Notes under the pieces: model-generated
The model's database searches: none
Told to the model about the DNA's origin: nothing
Seen by the model: only the letters and a program-made list of their open reading frames with translations
Shown here: positions 25,142-34,937 of the stretch, piece by piece
How the letters are laid out: every line of letters starts with the position of its first letter
Position numbering within the stretch: the first letter of the stretch is position 1
Translations under genes and position numbers: made by a program
From: Hyposmocoma kahamanoa
Taxonomy: Eukaryota; Arthropoda; Insecta; Lepidoptera; Cosmopterigidae
DNA: 64,000 bases
Assembly (NCBI RefSeq): GCF_003589595.1
Contig: NW_020654810.1
Coordinates: 20,727,711 to 20,791,710 of the forward strand
Reading direction: 5' to 3'

Positions 25142-26366
25142 TTTACATGATGTATCACGGAGAGTGTACGATGGAATTACACGATTTATTTCCGCCTTCC
25201 CCTTTCCATCATCAGTTGCCACCACCACCCCTATGTTGTGGATATTCCAAAGATTCGCACGAAGCGTTACGCTTCCACATTTATATGGCGAACGGCTATG
25301 GAGTGGAATTTCCTGCCTGCAGACTTGTTCCCTGAACGTTATAACATGGACCTTTTCAAGTCGAGAGTGAATAGGCATTATCAAGGTGTGCATGTGCTCC
25401 ATCGTCGACCTTATCGTCACTTTCCATCAGGTGAGATGGAGGTCAAATGCACACTTACATTTGAATTTAAGAAATCCAGAAACCATTATCGGCATAGTCT
25501 AAGCGCCTGCAAAATTATTATTAGCAATTACACGGAGAAGATAAACTATCTTTTTAGATGATAATTTTTGCAAAGGCGTTTTATTATTTTTTTCAAAGAA
25601 CTTTTTATAGAAGCTTCCTAAAATAGTGGGAAAAAAAGGTATGTTTAGGTCATTGACTTACAAATAAATGGACGACGTGTCTAGTACAAAAACCACGAAA
25701 AAAAAATGTCCCAAGTCAGCCTATTTAAACGTAGTGACATGTCAAGGAATATGAAAAAGCTAAAACATTGAATTTAAATTGTAATGTCATCGCAGTACTG
25801 TCTAATTTTGCTTGCTTCGCTGTCAGTCGAACAAACGAAGACTAGAGCGTGAATGACACTCTGTATGCGATTTTAACGCCCTATAAGTTCGGACACTTTT
25901 TAGCGCGGACCCGACGTCCATATAATTGTAAGTCAATGGTTTAGGTAGAAATTAGGTAGTAAATAGTTACATAAAAAAGGAAATTAAATGCTGCCAGAAC
26001 CATGAAAAACGTAAAGTTGTCCAGCCAACCTGATGTCAGCATATTTCTTTAATATTTCCGTTAGCGCAAAGATGGAAAATATTTCAATAAAGATACTAAA
26101 TTGTAGAAAATACATTTATAGTTTGATTTATATATCTCGTTTGGTCCAGCCATCCTGACGGACACGGATAATGTTGTCTGATTTTAATATTCTTCCTAAT
26201 TTTGGATCGCTATTGGTATCAGCGCAACGCGGTGCCTTGATCCAAAAAATTATTTAATAAATTGCCATTGAATTTTAAACATCTTATCGCTTTATTTCAG
26301 TTCTTGGGCGTCGTGTTTGCTTGCTGCCTCGCCCGCTCCATCCGCAGTCAGTACGAAACTGTTTAA
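445..26366 (+). CDS. Tetraspanin (CD9/CD63-like), five coding exons
   Basis: Coding exons are 445-510, 3127-3318, 19262-19432, 21259-21477 and 26301-26366. Every intron is phase 0 with GT-AG ends, and the exons join into a 237-residue protein, a normal tetraspanin length. It has a short cytoplasmic start (MAIGGGMSCVKY), TM1, a short EC1 loop, TM2 ending in the family signature GCCGAVKEN, TM3, a large EC2 loop with LKCCG followed by SSCC, VTC and VGC (six cysteines, the usual disulphide set), TM4 and the tail CCLARSIRSQYETV. Juxtamembrane cysteines are likely palmitoylated, as in the family. Tetraspanins organise membrane microdomains with integrins and other receptors. The start is the only ATG that opens a tetraspanin N-terminus and has AAAA before it. 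I cannot tell which insect paralogue (Tsp29F, Tsp42E type) it is. Intron 2 is about 16 kb and intron 3 contains a nested antisense gene. Confidence 0.95.
1743..2209. repeat. Insertion-like segment between 35 bp direct repeats
   Basis: The stretch at 1743-1777 (CAATGCAATATTTTAC... to GACGGGTGTT) recurs at 2174-2208 with one mismatch. The 396 bp between them contain no ORF. The structure could be an insertion with a long target duplication, or a local duplication. Confidence 0.65.
2205..2290 (+). repeat. Family C repeat fragment
   Basis: Contains the family C core (TGCAGGGAATTCCCAAGT, then GATAATTGGTGTAATCGTCT), shared with copies near 10760, 57430, 49010 and 51870. Truncated at both ends. Confidence 0.65.
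2595..2660. repeat. Partial copy of the 28997-29240 MITE
   Basis: The block with CGCTTCCATTCCGTTCCGCC matches the right arm of the MITE at 28997-29240 almost exactly. The left arm is missing, so this is a fragment. Confidence 0.6.
4121..4450 (+). mobile_element. Non-LTR retrotransposon 3' tail, interrupted
   Basis: Starts with ACCCTTAGAGGTGGAATATT, contains TCAAAATCGGTTCA, and ends with the typical tail TTTTGAAGTCGGTTAAAAA. The same modules occur at 61886-62390 and at 53885-53975. The middle is disrupted by unrelated sequence including a hAT-MITE end. Confidence 0.6.
4273..4290. repeat. Solo terminal repeat of the CATTGACTTACAA MITE
   Basis: Eighteen bases identical to the left end of the hAT-like MITEs at 25651 and 28590. 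No matching right end was found nearby, so this is a truncated copy. Confidence 0.5.
4630..4772 (+). mobile_element. tRNA-derived SINE (family B), 5'-truncated
   Basis: Carries the body of family B: GACCTACATTTATTTTTCTC, then GTGAGTGTGGGTGTAATTTG, and the conserved TAGTGCGGGGCTACGAGTGTG near the 3' end. The tRNA-like head is not recognisable here. Confidence 0.65.
6270..6462 (-). mobile_element. tRNA-derived SINE (family B), near complete
   Basis: Read on the minus strand it begins with a tRNA-like head (GCTTCCGTGGCTGA), has a clear pol III B box (GGGTTCGATTCCC in GGTGCCGGGTTCGATTCCCG), and runs into the family body. No complete tRNA cloverleaf is expected: the body follows directly. Confidence 0.8.
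7024..7329 (-). mobile_element. Family A interspersed repeat, full length
   Basis: About 305 bp. On the plus strand it runs from T-rich sequence and AATATCAAATGACGGGACGA to CAAGGAGCTCTACTGCTACT. On the minus strand it therefore ends in TATTATAAAAAA, which I take as its 3' end. It looks like a SINE or short LINE-tail family. A weak B-box-like GAGTTCGTCCAGG lies near the 5' end of the minus strand. The family is the most repeated sequence in the window. Confidence 0.8.
8056..8301 (-). mobile_element. Family A repeat with internal deletion
   Basis: Both ends of family A are present, but the block from the GACGGGACGAAC motif to the GCCTGTCCATAACAG motif is deleted: AATATCAAGTG joins straight to CAATTGCAGTGCCACT. 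Confidence 0.8.
8935..9050 (-). repeat. Degenerate family A fragment
   Basis: Decayed matches to the middle of family A (AACAGTTGTAGTGCCA, CAAAGTTGACAAAGCCCATA, TGTAGTTTCACGAGCACGCT). An old copy. Confidence 0.55.
9108..9213. mobile_element. Short palindromic MITE
   Basis: The ends CAGTAGGGCTAGCACG and CGTGCTAGCCATACTG are inverted repeats with one mismatch, and further inner pairing (GAGAGCGA with CGCTCTC) makes most of the 106 bp foldable. A diverged relative is at 58264-58375. I see no clear target duplication. Confidence 0.7.
9610..9700 (+). repeat. LINE-related dispersed block
   Basis: Contains TGTGTATGTACCTGTGGC and CGTAGCTCCCAAACGGATGA, a block I recognise as widely dispersed in lepidopteran genomes, probably a LINE untranslated region. 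Identification is from memory of the motif, not a search. Confidence 0.5.
9891..10045 (-). mobile_element. tRNA-derived SINE (family B), partial
   Basis: Minus-strand family B body with B-box-like GGTTCGATTTC and the conserved CTCGTGAGTTTGGGTATGAT. The tRNA-like head is decayed. Confidence 0.7.
10587..11000 (+). mobile_element. Family C repeat, longest copy, SINE-like
   Basis: Begins with a tRNA-like promoter region (GGTTACGGATTCAATTCCGA resembles a B box). It continues through the core TACAGGGAATTCCCCAGTTT and the block CAATGTGAATTTTAATTCAT, to CCCACGTTGCGTCACACGTC. The second half matches 18440-18720. The structure suggests a long SINE or a composite element. Confidence 0.65.
13158..13515. 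mobile_element. Tc1/mariner-like MITE with TA duplication
   Basis: Terminal inverted repeats of about 30 bp: left CAGTGTTGGAAAAAAATCAA then TGGGACATGAAGG, right the complement CAGGGTGAAAAAAATCATAG then GGACATGAAGG. A TA dinucleotide flanks each end (13156-13157 and 13516-13517), the Tc1/mariner target. No transposase frame inside. Confidence 0.8.
14880..15154 (-). mobile_element. Family A repeat, near full length
   Basis: Both family A ends are present (AATATTAAGTGACGGGATGA to CAAGGAGCTCACTGCTACTA), with a deletion of about 35 bp after the TCTGAGGGGCA block. Confidence 0.8.
15752..15769 (+). repeat. (TGAA)n microsatellite
   Basis: About four and a half units of a four-base repeat. Confidence 0.85.
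15880..15965 (+). mobile_element. Family A repeat, first 85 bp only
   Basis: Sense-orientation start of family A (TAGTAGCAGTAGAGCTCCTT through CTGCCACCTTACC), truncated after about 85 bp. Confidence 0.75.
16495..16714 (+). mobile_element. Family A repeat, 5'-truncated
   Basis: Sense copy from TGTGTTCCGGTTGTAAGG to the 3' end GGTATTATAAAAAAA. The first 75 bp of the family are absent. Confidence 0.75.
17046..17333 (+). mobile_element. Family A repeat, near full length
   Basis: Sense copy from TAGTAGTAGAACTCCTTGTG to GATATCATAAAAAAA, somewhat diverged. Confidence 0.78.
18131..18427. mobile_element. hAT-like MITE with 8 bp target duplication
   Basis: The left end CATAGGTTCTCAAACTTTTT resembles the ends of many hAT elements. 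The right end is an imperfect inverted match (minus strand CATAATTTCCCAAAGTGGTC). TCCTAGTG is duplicated exactly at 18123-18130 and 18428-18435. There is no transposase frame. It lies just before a family C repeat. Confidence 0.8.
18440..18720 (+). repeat. Family C repeat, 5'-truncated
   Basis: Matches the second half of 10587-11000: CCCTGAGGGTCCAGCGGTTG, AACGTGAATTTTAATTCG, AAAGGAGGACTTTTGGTCGA, then ACACCTATTGCGCCAAATG. Confidence 0.65.
20025..20741 (-). CDS. PSME3: Proteasome activator PA28-gamma (REG-gamma, PSME3)
   Basis: A single uninterrupted frame encodes 238 residues, close to the roughly 245-254 of animal PSME3 proteins. PA28-gamma forms a nuclear heptamer that caps the 20S proteasome and promotes ubiquitin-independent breakdown of short-lived nuclear regulators. 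The N-terminal helix (residues about 4-45) is followed by a proline-rich linker (NVPVPPPLGLE) and a basic KRRR cluster, the expected nuclear-localisation type signal. The long C-terminal helical region includes NFGVSIQGRTLKEIQ, the activation-loop area, and ends KNIDKIKRPRTTNIDTLY. The first ATG is used because the family begins there. The gene lies wholly inside an intron of the tetraspanin gene, antisense and without introns. Confidence 0.97.
   Translation of the reverse strand: MSDAAVQDYMDSLKVKAELLIKNEFPNKIVKLNNLLVKLNFHNKKLTDVHQDVNVPVPPPLGLETAKRRRIDPIMRSANMEWAKVYTLPNGPAPCNRSLSDLIHLVKPHLRELIEDTNLLKLWISYLIPKIEDGNNFGVSIQGRTLKEIQQAESKAEEFLEHISEYFVTRAKIVSKVVKYPHLDDYRRAVRELDEKEYLSLWLTMCEVRNRYCVLHDIVTKNIDKIKRPRTTNIDTLY
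20975..21105 (-). repeat. LINE-type repeat fragment
   Basis: On the minus strand it reads TTCCACTGCTGAGTAGGTAC, GGGTCTTCTCTAAGGAGAGG, GTTTAAGCCATTGG, then GTTGGGGACTTCACACG. I recognise this order of blocks from a common lepidopteran retroelement 3' region (from memory; not searched). Confidence 0.65.
21903..22008 (-). mobile_element. Family A repeat, 3' part only
   Basis: Family A 3' end in antisense (AATATCAAGTGACGGGACGA to AGAGCTTTAAATCGCA), then an abrupt change of sequence: a truncated copy. Confidence 0.78.
22446..22620. mobile_element. MITE with TAA duplication (PIF/Harbinger-like)
   Basis: Ends GGGTCGTATTCCAGAACG and CGTTTTGGAATACGACCC-type inverted repeats (right end CCAAAACTTTAC on the opposite strand). 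TAA lies on both sides (22443-22445, 22621-22623). The inside is itself palindromic, with repeated ACTCAAGTC and GACTTGAGT words. A longer relative is at 23999-24264. Confidence 0.8.
22766..22985. mobile_element. Decayed MITE, relative of 32240-32473
   Basis: Shares AAGTCACACTGAAA, GGAGGAGC, AAAGTATT and GAGGCAC...GCGCGCCTCT blocks in the same order as the intact element at 32240-32473. The right end is decayed (TATTCGGTGTTC). Confidence 0.7.
23231..23258. repeat. Palindrome repeating the transposon end motif
   Basis: CCAGCCATTCTGACGTCAGG followed by TTGGCTGG is a near-perfect 28 bp palindrome centred on GACGTC. Its halves repeat the terminal CAGGATGGCTGGACC motif. The right arm keeps one half (GACATCAGGTTGGCTGGAC on the minus strand). 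Probably a subterminal transposase-binding site (inference). Confidence 0.6.
23776..23961 (+). pseudogene. Small ORF in left transposon arm, unrecognised
   Basis: 61 codons beginning MKRGRPSALPLEKQKNVIF, ending in a stop. I do not recognise it. The same start occurs in the right arm on the opposite strand (ATG at about 24741), where it reads MKRGRSSALPLEKQKSV and is soon broken by a stop. Both are probably remnants of the amino-terminus of the element's transposase. The basic KRGRP run may be DNA-contacting. No catalytic motif is visible. Confidence 0.5.
23999..24264. mobile_element. MITE nested in the 3 kb transposon
   Basis: Same family as 22446-22620: GGGTCGTATTCCAGAAC at the left and GTTCTGGAATACGACCC at the right, with an internal duplication of the GTCGTATTTCCAGTGC block that makes it about 90 bp longer. 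The flanks are TTA and TAA, so the duplication is imperfect. Confidence 0.78.
24450..24629 (+). pseudogene. 59-codon open frame with CxxC, transposon core
   Basis: Open frame between stops, no ATG start required, containing LTGACKQCQAEIKVIINW. The paired cysteines and central position suggest a zinc-binding piece of a decayed transposase, but I recognise no family and the frame is short. It could be chance. Confidence 0.35.
24919..25454 (+). mobile_element. LINE fragment, reverse transcriptase C-terminal end
   Basis: Translations in three successive frames match the carboxy-terminal region of non-LTR retrotransposon reverse transcriptases: MEYCCHLWDGSATYQL and DSIDKRAKRLIGD (24921 frame), MYHGECTMELHDLFPPSPFH (25054 frame), VDIPKIRTKRYASTFIWRTA and WNFLPADLFPERYNM (25238 frame). 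So there are at least two frameshifts, one at a (TA)n expansion. TTACATTT flanks both sides (24911-24918, 25455-25462), a plausible target duplication. No catalytic YxDD region is present. The clade is not determined. Confidence 0.8.
25115..25141. repeat. (TA)n microsatellite inside the LINE fragment
   Basis: About 13 TA units, inserted in the codons between the CLSVFY and YHGEC motifs of the LINE and shifting its frame. Confidence 0.9.
25651..25938. mobile_element. hAT-like MITE with exact 8 bp duplication
   Basis: Starts CATTGACTTACAAATAAATG and ends CATATAATTGTAAGTCAATG: inverted ends CATTGACTTACAA. GTTTAGGT is duplicated at 25643-25650 and 25939-25946. It sits inside the right arm of the 3 kb transposon, whose uninterrupted sequence is visible in the left arm. 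Same family as 28590-28817, in the opposite orientation. Confidence 0.9.
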
Positions 26367-27723
26367 GGTCTCTACATAGATTTCTATCTCACGGGTTTTA
26401 CTCGATACATTTTTTGACTAAGATCATAAAATATTCTATAATATGGCGAATTACTTCTACGGAGAATGACCAACAACAAAGAATTCTGTCAGATAAAATC
26501 TAGTACATACGGTAAAGGGGTTACCGTCTTGTTACCGGAGTCGTCATGTCGAGTAAAACCGTTTTATGCAAAAAGGAACTTGAAAATAAGTTTCAGTAGC
26601 TATATACATTTCGTAAATTATTGTGATCGAATATATAATTATTATTATTATTATTATTATATAAGTCTGTGTCCATACATAATTTATTTTTAGAGAAATT
26701 AATTTTCGTTACATACTGCAAATATTTATTTTAAGTTTTTTATTAATATTAAGCGTCAAATGTTGCTTTTGATGTTGTTTTACAAAAACCTCGAATATAA
26801 AATATCTCCTCTTCGGTGTTAAAGGTTTTCATTACCCAAGTTCGTGCTATAACATCGGACTTGTATACAAATACATTTTGATATTTCCAGTAGTTAAATT
26901 TAGTTATTTACATAACTTTTAATTAATAAGATCACCTCTCAAGATGGACTATCATTATTTTGGCTTTGAAAGGCAAATGTCGATCATTCTGATACCTGTT
27001 CTTAGAGACAAGCAGAGGCTGTATGACTTTTTTTTTATATCCTCTAGCTTATGATCTTTTCTTCGTGTGGTTTTAGTGAAGTTATGATCTTACCAAAACA
27101 TATTAAAGTGAGGTCAGAATGACATAAAGGTTGAACACCACTGGCTAGCACCATGCCCATAAAACTACGCGACCCAAGCGAGGATGGAAAAAAGTTTTGA
27201 ACACAAAATTGTCATCAAATTGCTTTGTGGTTAACTCGCAGCGAAAATGTTACAAAATATCAATTTCTAGGAGTAATCAGCAATACAGTCCCGTGGGCGC
27301 GGTACTGACGACGAGTGTGAGGTGACCCTTAATATTAGGAGTGTACAGCACAGCCCATAATCTCTCTTCACGTGTGCTCAGTTTAGAAGACTGATTTTTC
27401 AATTAGAAATGGTGAATGCCAAATACAATCTCATCTATCTTACCTTTTTGTACTAAACTTTTACCTTACGATTCCAATTTTTCAATGTGTAATTGTATTT
27501 TCATATTTCCATGTTAATTAACGTAGGATGGCGCACTTTTGTAATTCGTTGTTTTTAATTAGGTGCAATTTTTAAATATTTTCTATTGCCTATAGTACGT
27601 TAATTATACCGGCAGGTATGTATACACGAAATGTCTAAAGATAAATGTTAGATTCGCATTTCATTAAAGAGTAGATCAGTGTAATGTTTTCAAATTAATT
27701 ATAGGTATGTATAATTTAATAAA
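26367..27723 (+). other. Tetraspanin downstream region, probable 3' UTR
   Basis: Non-coding after the stop. Contains an (ATT)n tract. AATAAA at 27718-27723 is the best polyadenylation signal, which would give a 1.35 kb 3' UTR; an earlier end is possible. Confidence 0.45.
26635..26660 (+). repeat. (ATT)n microsatellite
   Basis: About eight ATT units in the tetraspanin 3' region. Confidence 0.9.
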
Positions 27724-28589
27724 GTCTGTATAATCAGTGACCGTTTTTTAATTTTATATAGGTTTACAATGAAACTGCGTATGTCCTAGTTACACACAAT
27801 TTTATTCGCCTATTTATTTATACCATGACGTAAATTGTAACAAAAGATGATTACAAGGGGTATGAATTTGTGAATAAGAAGTTTAGAGGAACATCTGTCG
27901 CGTTTGTATGCGCGCAACACACTGATTCACAGTACGTTATAAAATAATTTAAAAAATCACATATGTCAGTATGTCTGATCCAATAAACATTATCTCACAG
28001 TATGTCGCAGGCATTTGAACTTCACAGCACCAGTTTCACCAAAATTGAAATCACAAATCGACTATTTGTCTTATCAATTGTAATAATTCCTACAACGGTA
28101 TCACCATACAGTCCAAACATTCATATACCGCGACATACATACACTCTCCACTAAAAATATTACATAACTAAGATCCTATTATAATAATTACGGTTATGAC
28201 ATACATTACAGTAAAGTACTTACAACTAGTAACTTGTTTACATTCTAGAACGGAATAATAAGGAGTAGTCATATTGGAGCGAAGGCCAGCAGTGCCCACA
28301 TTTTGGCACGAGCTTAGATCGCAAGGAACTTACAGAAAAAATGTTTTATTACATTTTTGATATGTTTACAAGTCAAGATCAAGTAAACAAAGGCAGTTAG
28401 TTCATGTGCGGACGAACATGTTTATGTACACAAGTAGTGAATTTCACGTTGTATTGAAACTCGCATCGAAAATATAGTTTGTAGACATCATGTATACATA
28501 GATCATAGAAGCATTTGTCAGAATTTCGTTTCTTTAACAATTAATTTATTTGACAATATATAATTTGCAATATTATAAAGGGTAATCGC

Positions 28590-28817
28590 CATTGACTTAC
28601 AATTATATGGACGTCGGGTCCGCGCTAAAAAGTGTCCGCACTTGTAAGGCGCTAAAATCGTATACAGAGCGCGACACTCCGCTTTAGTCTTCATTTGTTC
28701 TACTGACAGCGCGATACTGCGATGACATTACAATTTAAATTTCGAATAGGTTGACTTGGGACATTTTTTTCGTGGTTTTTGTATTAGACCCGTCGTCCAT
28801 TTATTTGTAAGTCAATG
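28590..28817. mobile_element. hAT-like MITE with exact 8 bp duplication
   Basis: Ends CATTGACTTACAATTATATG and CATTTATTTGTAAGTCAATG are inverted repeats. GTAATCGC is duplicated at 28582-28589 and 28818-28825. Internal blocks (GCGCTAAAAAGTGTCCG, GCGATGACATTACAATTTAA) are shared with 25651-25938. Confidence 0.9.
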
Positions 28818-28996
28818 GTAATCGCAGTTAAAATGAGCATTTGCGTGGCTTTATCATAAAAATAAATAAATTCACTTTAGACCTGACGTAGACAGCCGTC
28901 GACTTTTAAAATTAAACAATATTAACAAACACATTAAGAATTCATAGTTTAACTGTTTTTAATTGCTCAAGTCGTCAAACTAAAATGAAAAAATAA

Positions 28997-29240
28997 CGCT
29001 CAATTCATATTGCAGCGGCACAGAATGGTAGCGAATTTTTGTAACGATATTGTACATTGTAGCATAATGAGAATGCTCGAATAATGAGAATAGTCGAGAA
29101 TTCTCGCGCATTCCGCGGAAGATTTTGGCTCGAATCTAGTTTGTACGTTACACAATTGACTATAACATAAATTGAATATAAATTCAATATCGTTACAAAA
29201 ATTCGCTTCCATTCCGTTCCGCCGCAATATAAATTGAGCC
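28997..29240. mobile_element. Long-arm MITE with TAA flanks (PIF/Harbinger-like)
   Basis: The left arm GCTCAATTCATATTGCAGCG, continuing to TTTTTGTAACGATATTG, pairs with the right arm CAATATCGTTACAAAAATTC to CCGCAATATAAATTGAGC over about 55 bp. TAA lies on both sides. The central part has further pairing. No ORF of its own. Confidence 0.78.
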
Positions 29241-31012
29241 TAATGGAAAATGAAATAAAATGGTGAATGTTTTAGCGCCCATTTAGAACACATTTCTATA
29301 CAAATTTATTTTGATAGGTCACAAAATAATGAATAAATCCCTGCCACCTCAAAACATTCGTAAGCCGTATATAAAGGCTTAAGAGGCCTTATATAATGCT
29401 AATAACATCTAATAATTGAAAAATAAGACGTTAAAATAAAAAATCCTCTGGTCTAAATTTACTATAAGTTGCCAAGCAAATTTTTATATAGATCCCGATT
29501 CCCAGGTTACTTTCAGAAACCCCACATTAAAACCACTACGCTTTGATTTTACTACATCTCCAATTTCCAGCTAAGTCTTGTTTGGTTTCACAGCCCAACA
29601 GCTAAAACAACCCCATTAAACAAACTATAATTTCAATATCCTCTAAATATTGTCAGGGCTTGGTTACCTCAAGACAGTCATAGACAGACAGACAGACAGG
29701 CGCAAATATGCGCCTATTTGCGCTCACATTGTTTCTCAAATTACGTAAAGACGTGTTTGGTACAGACAGTGTCAAAACAATCCTGTTAGGCTAGTTATGA
29801 GAAATTAATAGATATTGCTCGTCATATCTTCTAATCAAAGCATCTAATATACAACAATAAATGACTTACAATCCTGAAATCAAAAACAATTCTACTAGAC
29901 AATGTAATTTATTCCAAAATTATAATCATAAATAGGTCTCGCACAGTCGCCACATTCTAAATGAGTAACAGTTAGTGAGTGCTTTGAGATCGTCGCAGTT
30001 CCGCGGTAAAATTGACTCAATTCACTGATATTATAGCTAAATACACATTCTATAGTAAAATTTTATTTATTTTGTGTTTACACGGTATGATAATGGCAGT
30101 TAGATTTTTTCTTTACAATTTTCACGACTCTAGGTACTTTTGAGCCAATCAACAAAAAGTTCACCAGTAATAAAAAGAAAAAGTCTACACGAAGATCACA
30201 ACAGAAGAAAATCTCTTCAATTTTCGTTCACGGTGGTAGTCAACCAACATAAGTGTTGGTTTATTGTTTGTAATTATGTTTTAAAGATTAATAATAAGCA
30301 CATGTTAAGATGTAATAAATTCTAGAAAAGAGCTATGAATGCTATGAATCTCAGAACACCGAATTCTAAAGGATCTAAAACTGTATTGAAATCACCTATT
30401 TAAAGAGATTATTTCTTACATCTTCACATACCGTAAAACACAGAACTAGAACCATTAACAAAAGTCCATAAATTTGTAACTAACTAAAACTCCCGTCCCC
30501 TAAAATAATACATTTCAGACCATTCCAAGCAGTACATTAAATACATCACGATAATTGCAACTAAACATTAATAAGCCGTATAAACTACGTGGGTATTTTG
30601 CGACACATGTATTTACATAACTACTGTAAACATAAATTCAATAATACATATTTTGTTATGAACAGCTGCTGTTCCTATAACATTAAACTTTTATGTAAGG
30701 TTGATGAAATAGTTTTAACCCCAGAAATAGTAGTGCTAATGCACATTGTCATTGTCATCAATTACAAAGTGGTGAGCAAAAATGTAACCTTATACATTCA
30801 ACAATGCAAGTGATCAAAACGTAACTTGAATTTAAATTACAGTAGTCTACATTCTTTATACCTAATAGTATTTGTCGCAAAACCCACACAATGGATACCT
30901 CGATAATATTGTAAGCTTATATTTACGTGAACAGGATGGATTTTAGAACAAAATGGTACTGAGTATGATACTTTAGGTTGTTCCATATTGGCGGTTTGTG
31001 GTGGCAGTGCAA

Positions 31013-34937
<3,925 letters not shown>

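Larger units (their letters stand above)
23110..26165. mobile_element. 3,056 bp inverted-repeat DNA transposon, 8 bp TSD
   Basis: The left end GTGTTCGTCAGGATGGCTGG and the right end (minus strand) GTGTCCGTCAGGATGGCTGG form terminal inverted repeats. GGATAATG is duplicated exactly at 23102-23109 and 26166-26173. Homology between arms does not stop at the ends. The left arm (23110 to about 23945) and right arm (about 24591-26165) pair over several hundred bases, including the start of the same small ORF on opposite strands, so the element is a foldback. The right arm is interrupted by a LINE fragment (24919-25454) and a hAT-like MITE (25651-25938). The centre holds a MITE (23999-24264) and a 59-codon frame with a CxxC motif. 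An 8 bp duplication fits hAT or P-type transposases, but the superfamily is not established. Confidence 0.85.
21478..26300 (+). other. Tetraspanin intron 4
   Basis: Filled largely by transposable elements: family A fragment 21903-22008, MITE 22446-22620, MITE about 22766-22985, and the 3 kb inverted-repeat element 23110-26165 with its nested insertions. 21478-21900 and 22010-22440 show nothing recognisable apart from a short (TA)n run near 22265-22282. Confidence 0.85.
27724..31012. other. Intergenic region between tetraspanin and UBE2E
   Basis: Contains two MITEs (28590-28817 and 28997-29240). The part from about 30300 to 31012 probably includes the UBE2E 3' UTR on the minus strand. Nothing else recognised. 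An open frame after a polypyrimidine tract and AG at 30136 (KSSPVIKRKSLHEDHNRRKS) was considered as an exon but could not be placed in a gene. Confidence 0.7.

Noticed and set aside
30136..30325. Possible exon after a polypyrimidine tract (KSSPVIKRKSLHEDHNRRKS)
   Set aside because: An acceptor-like TAG is present and the start is charged, but the frame decays into Cys/Ile-rich intron-like sequence with no convincing donor or neighbouring exon.
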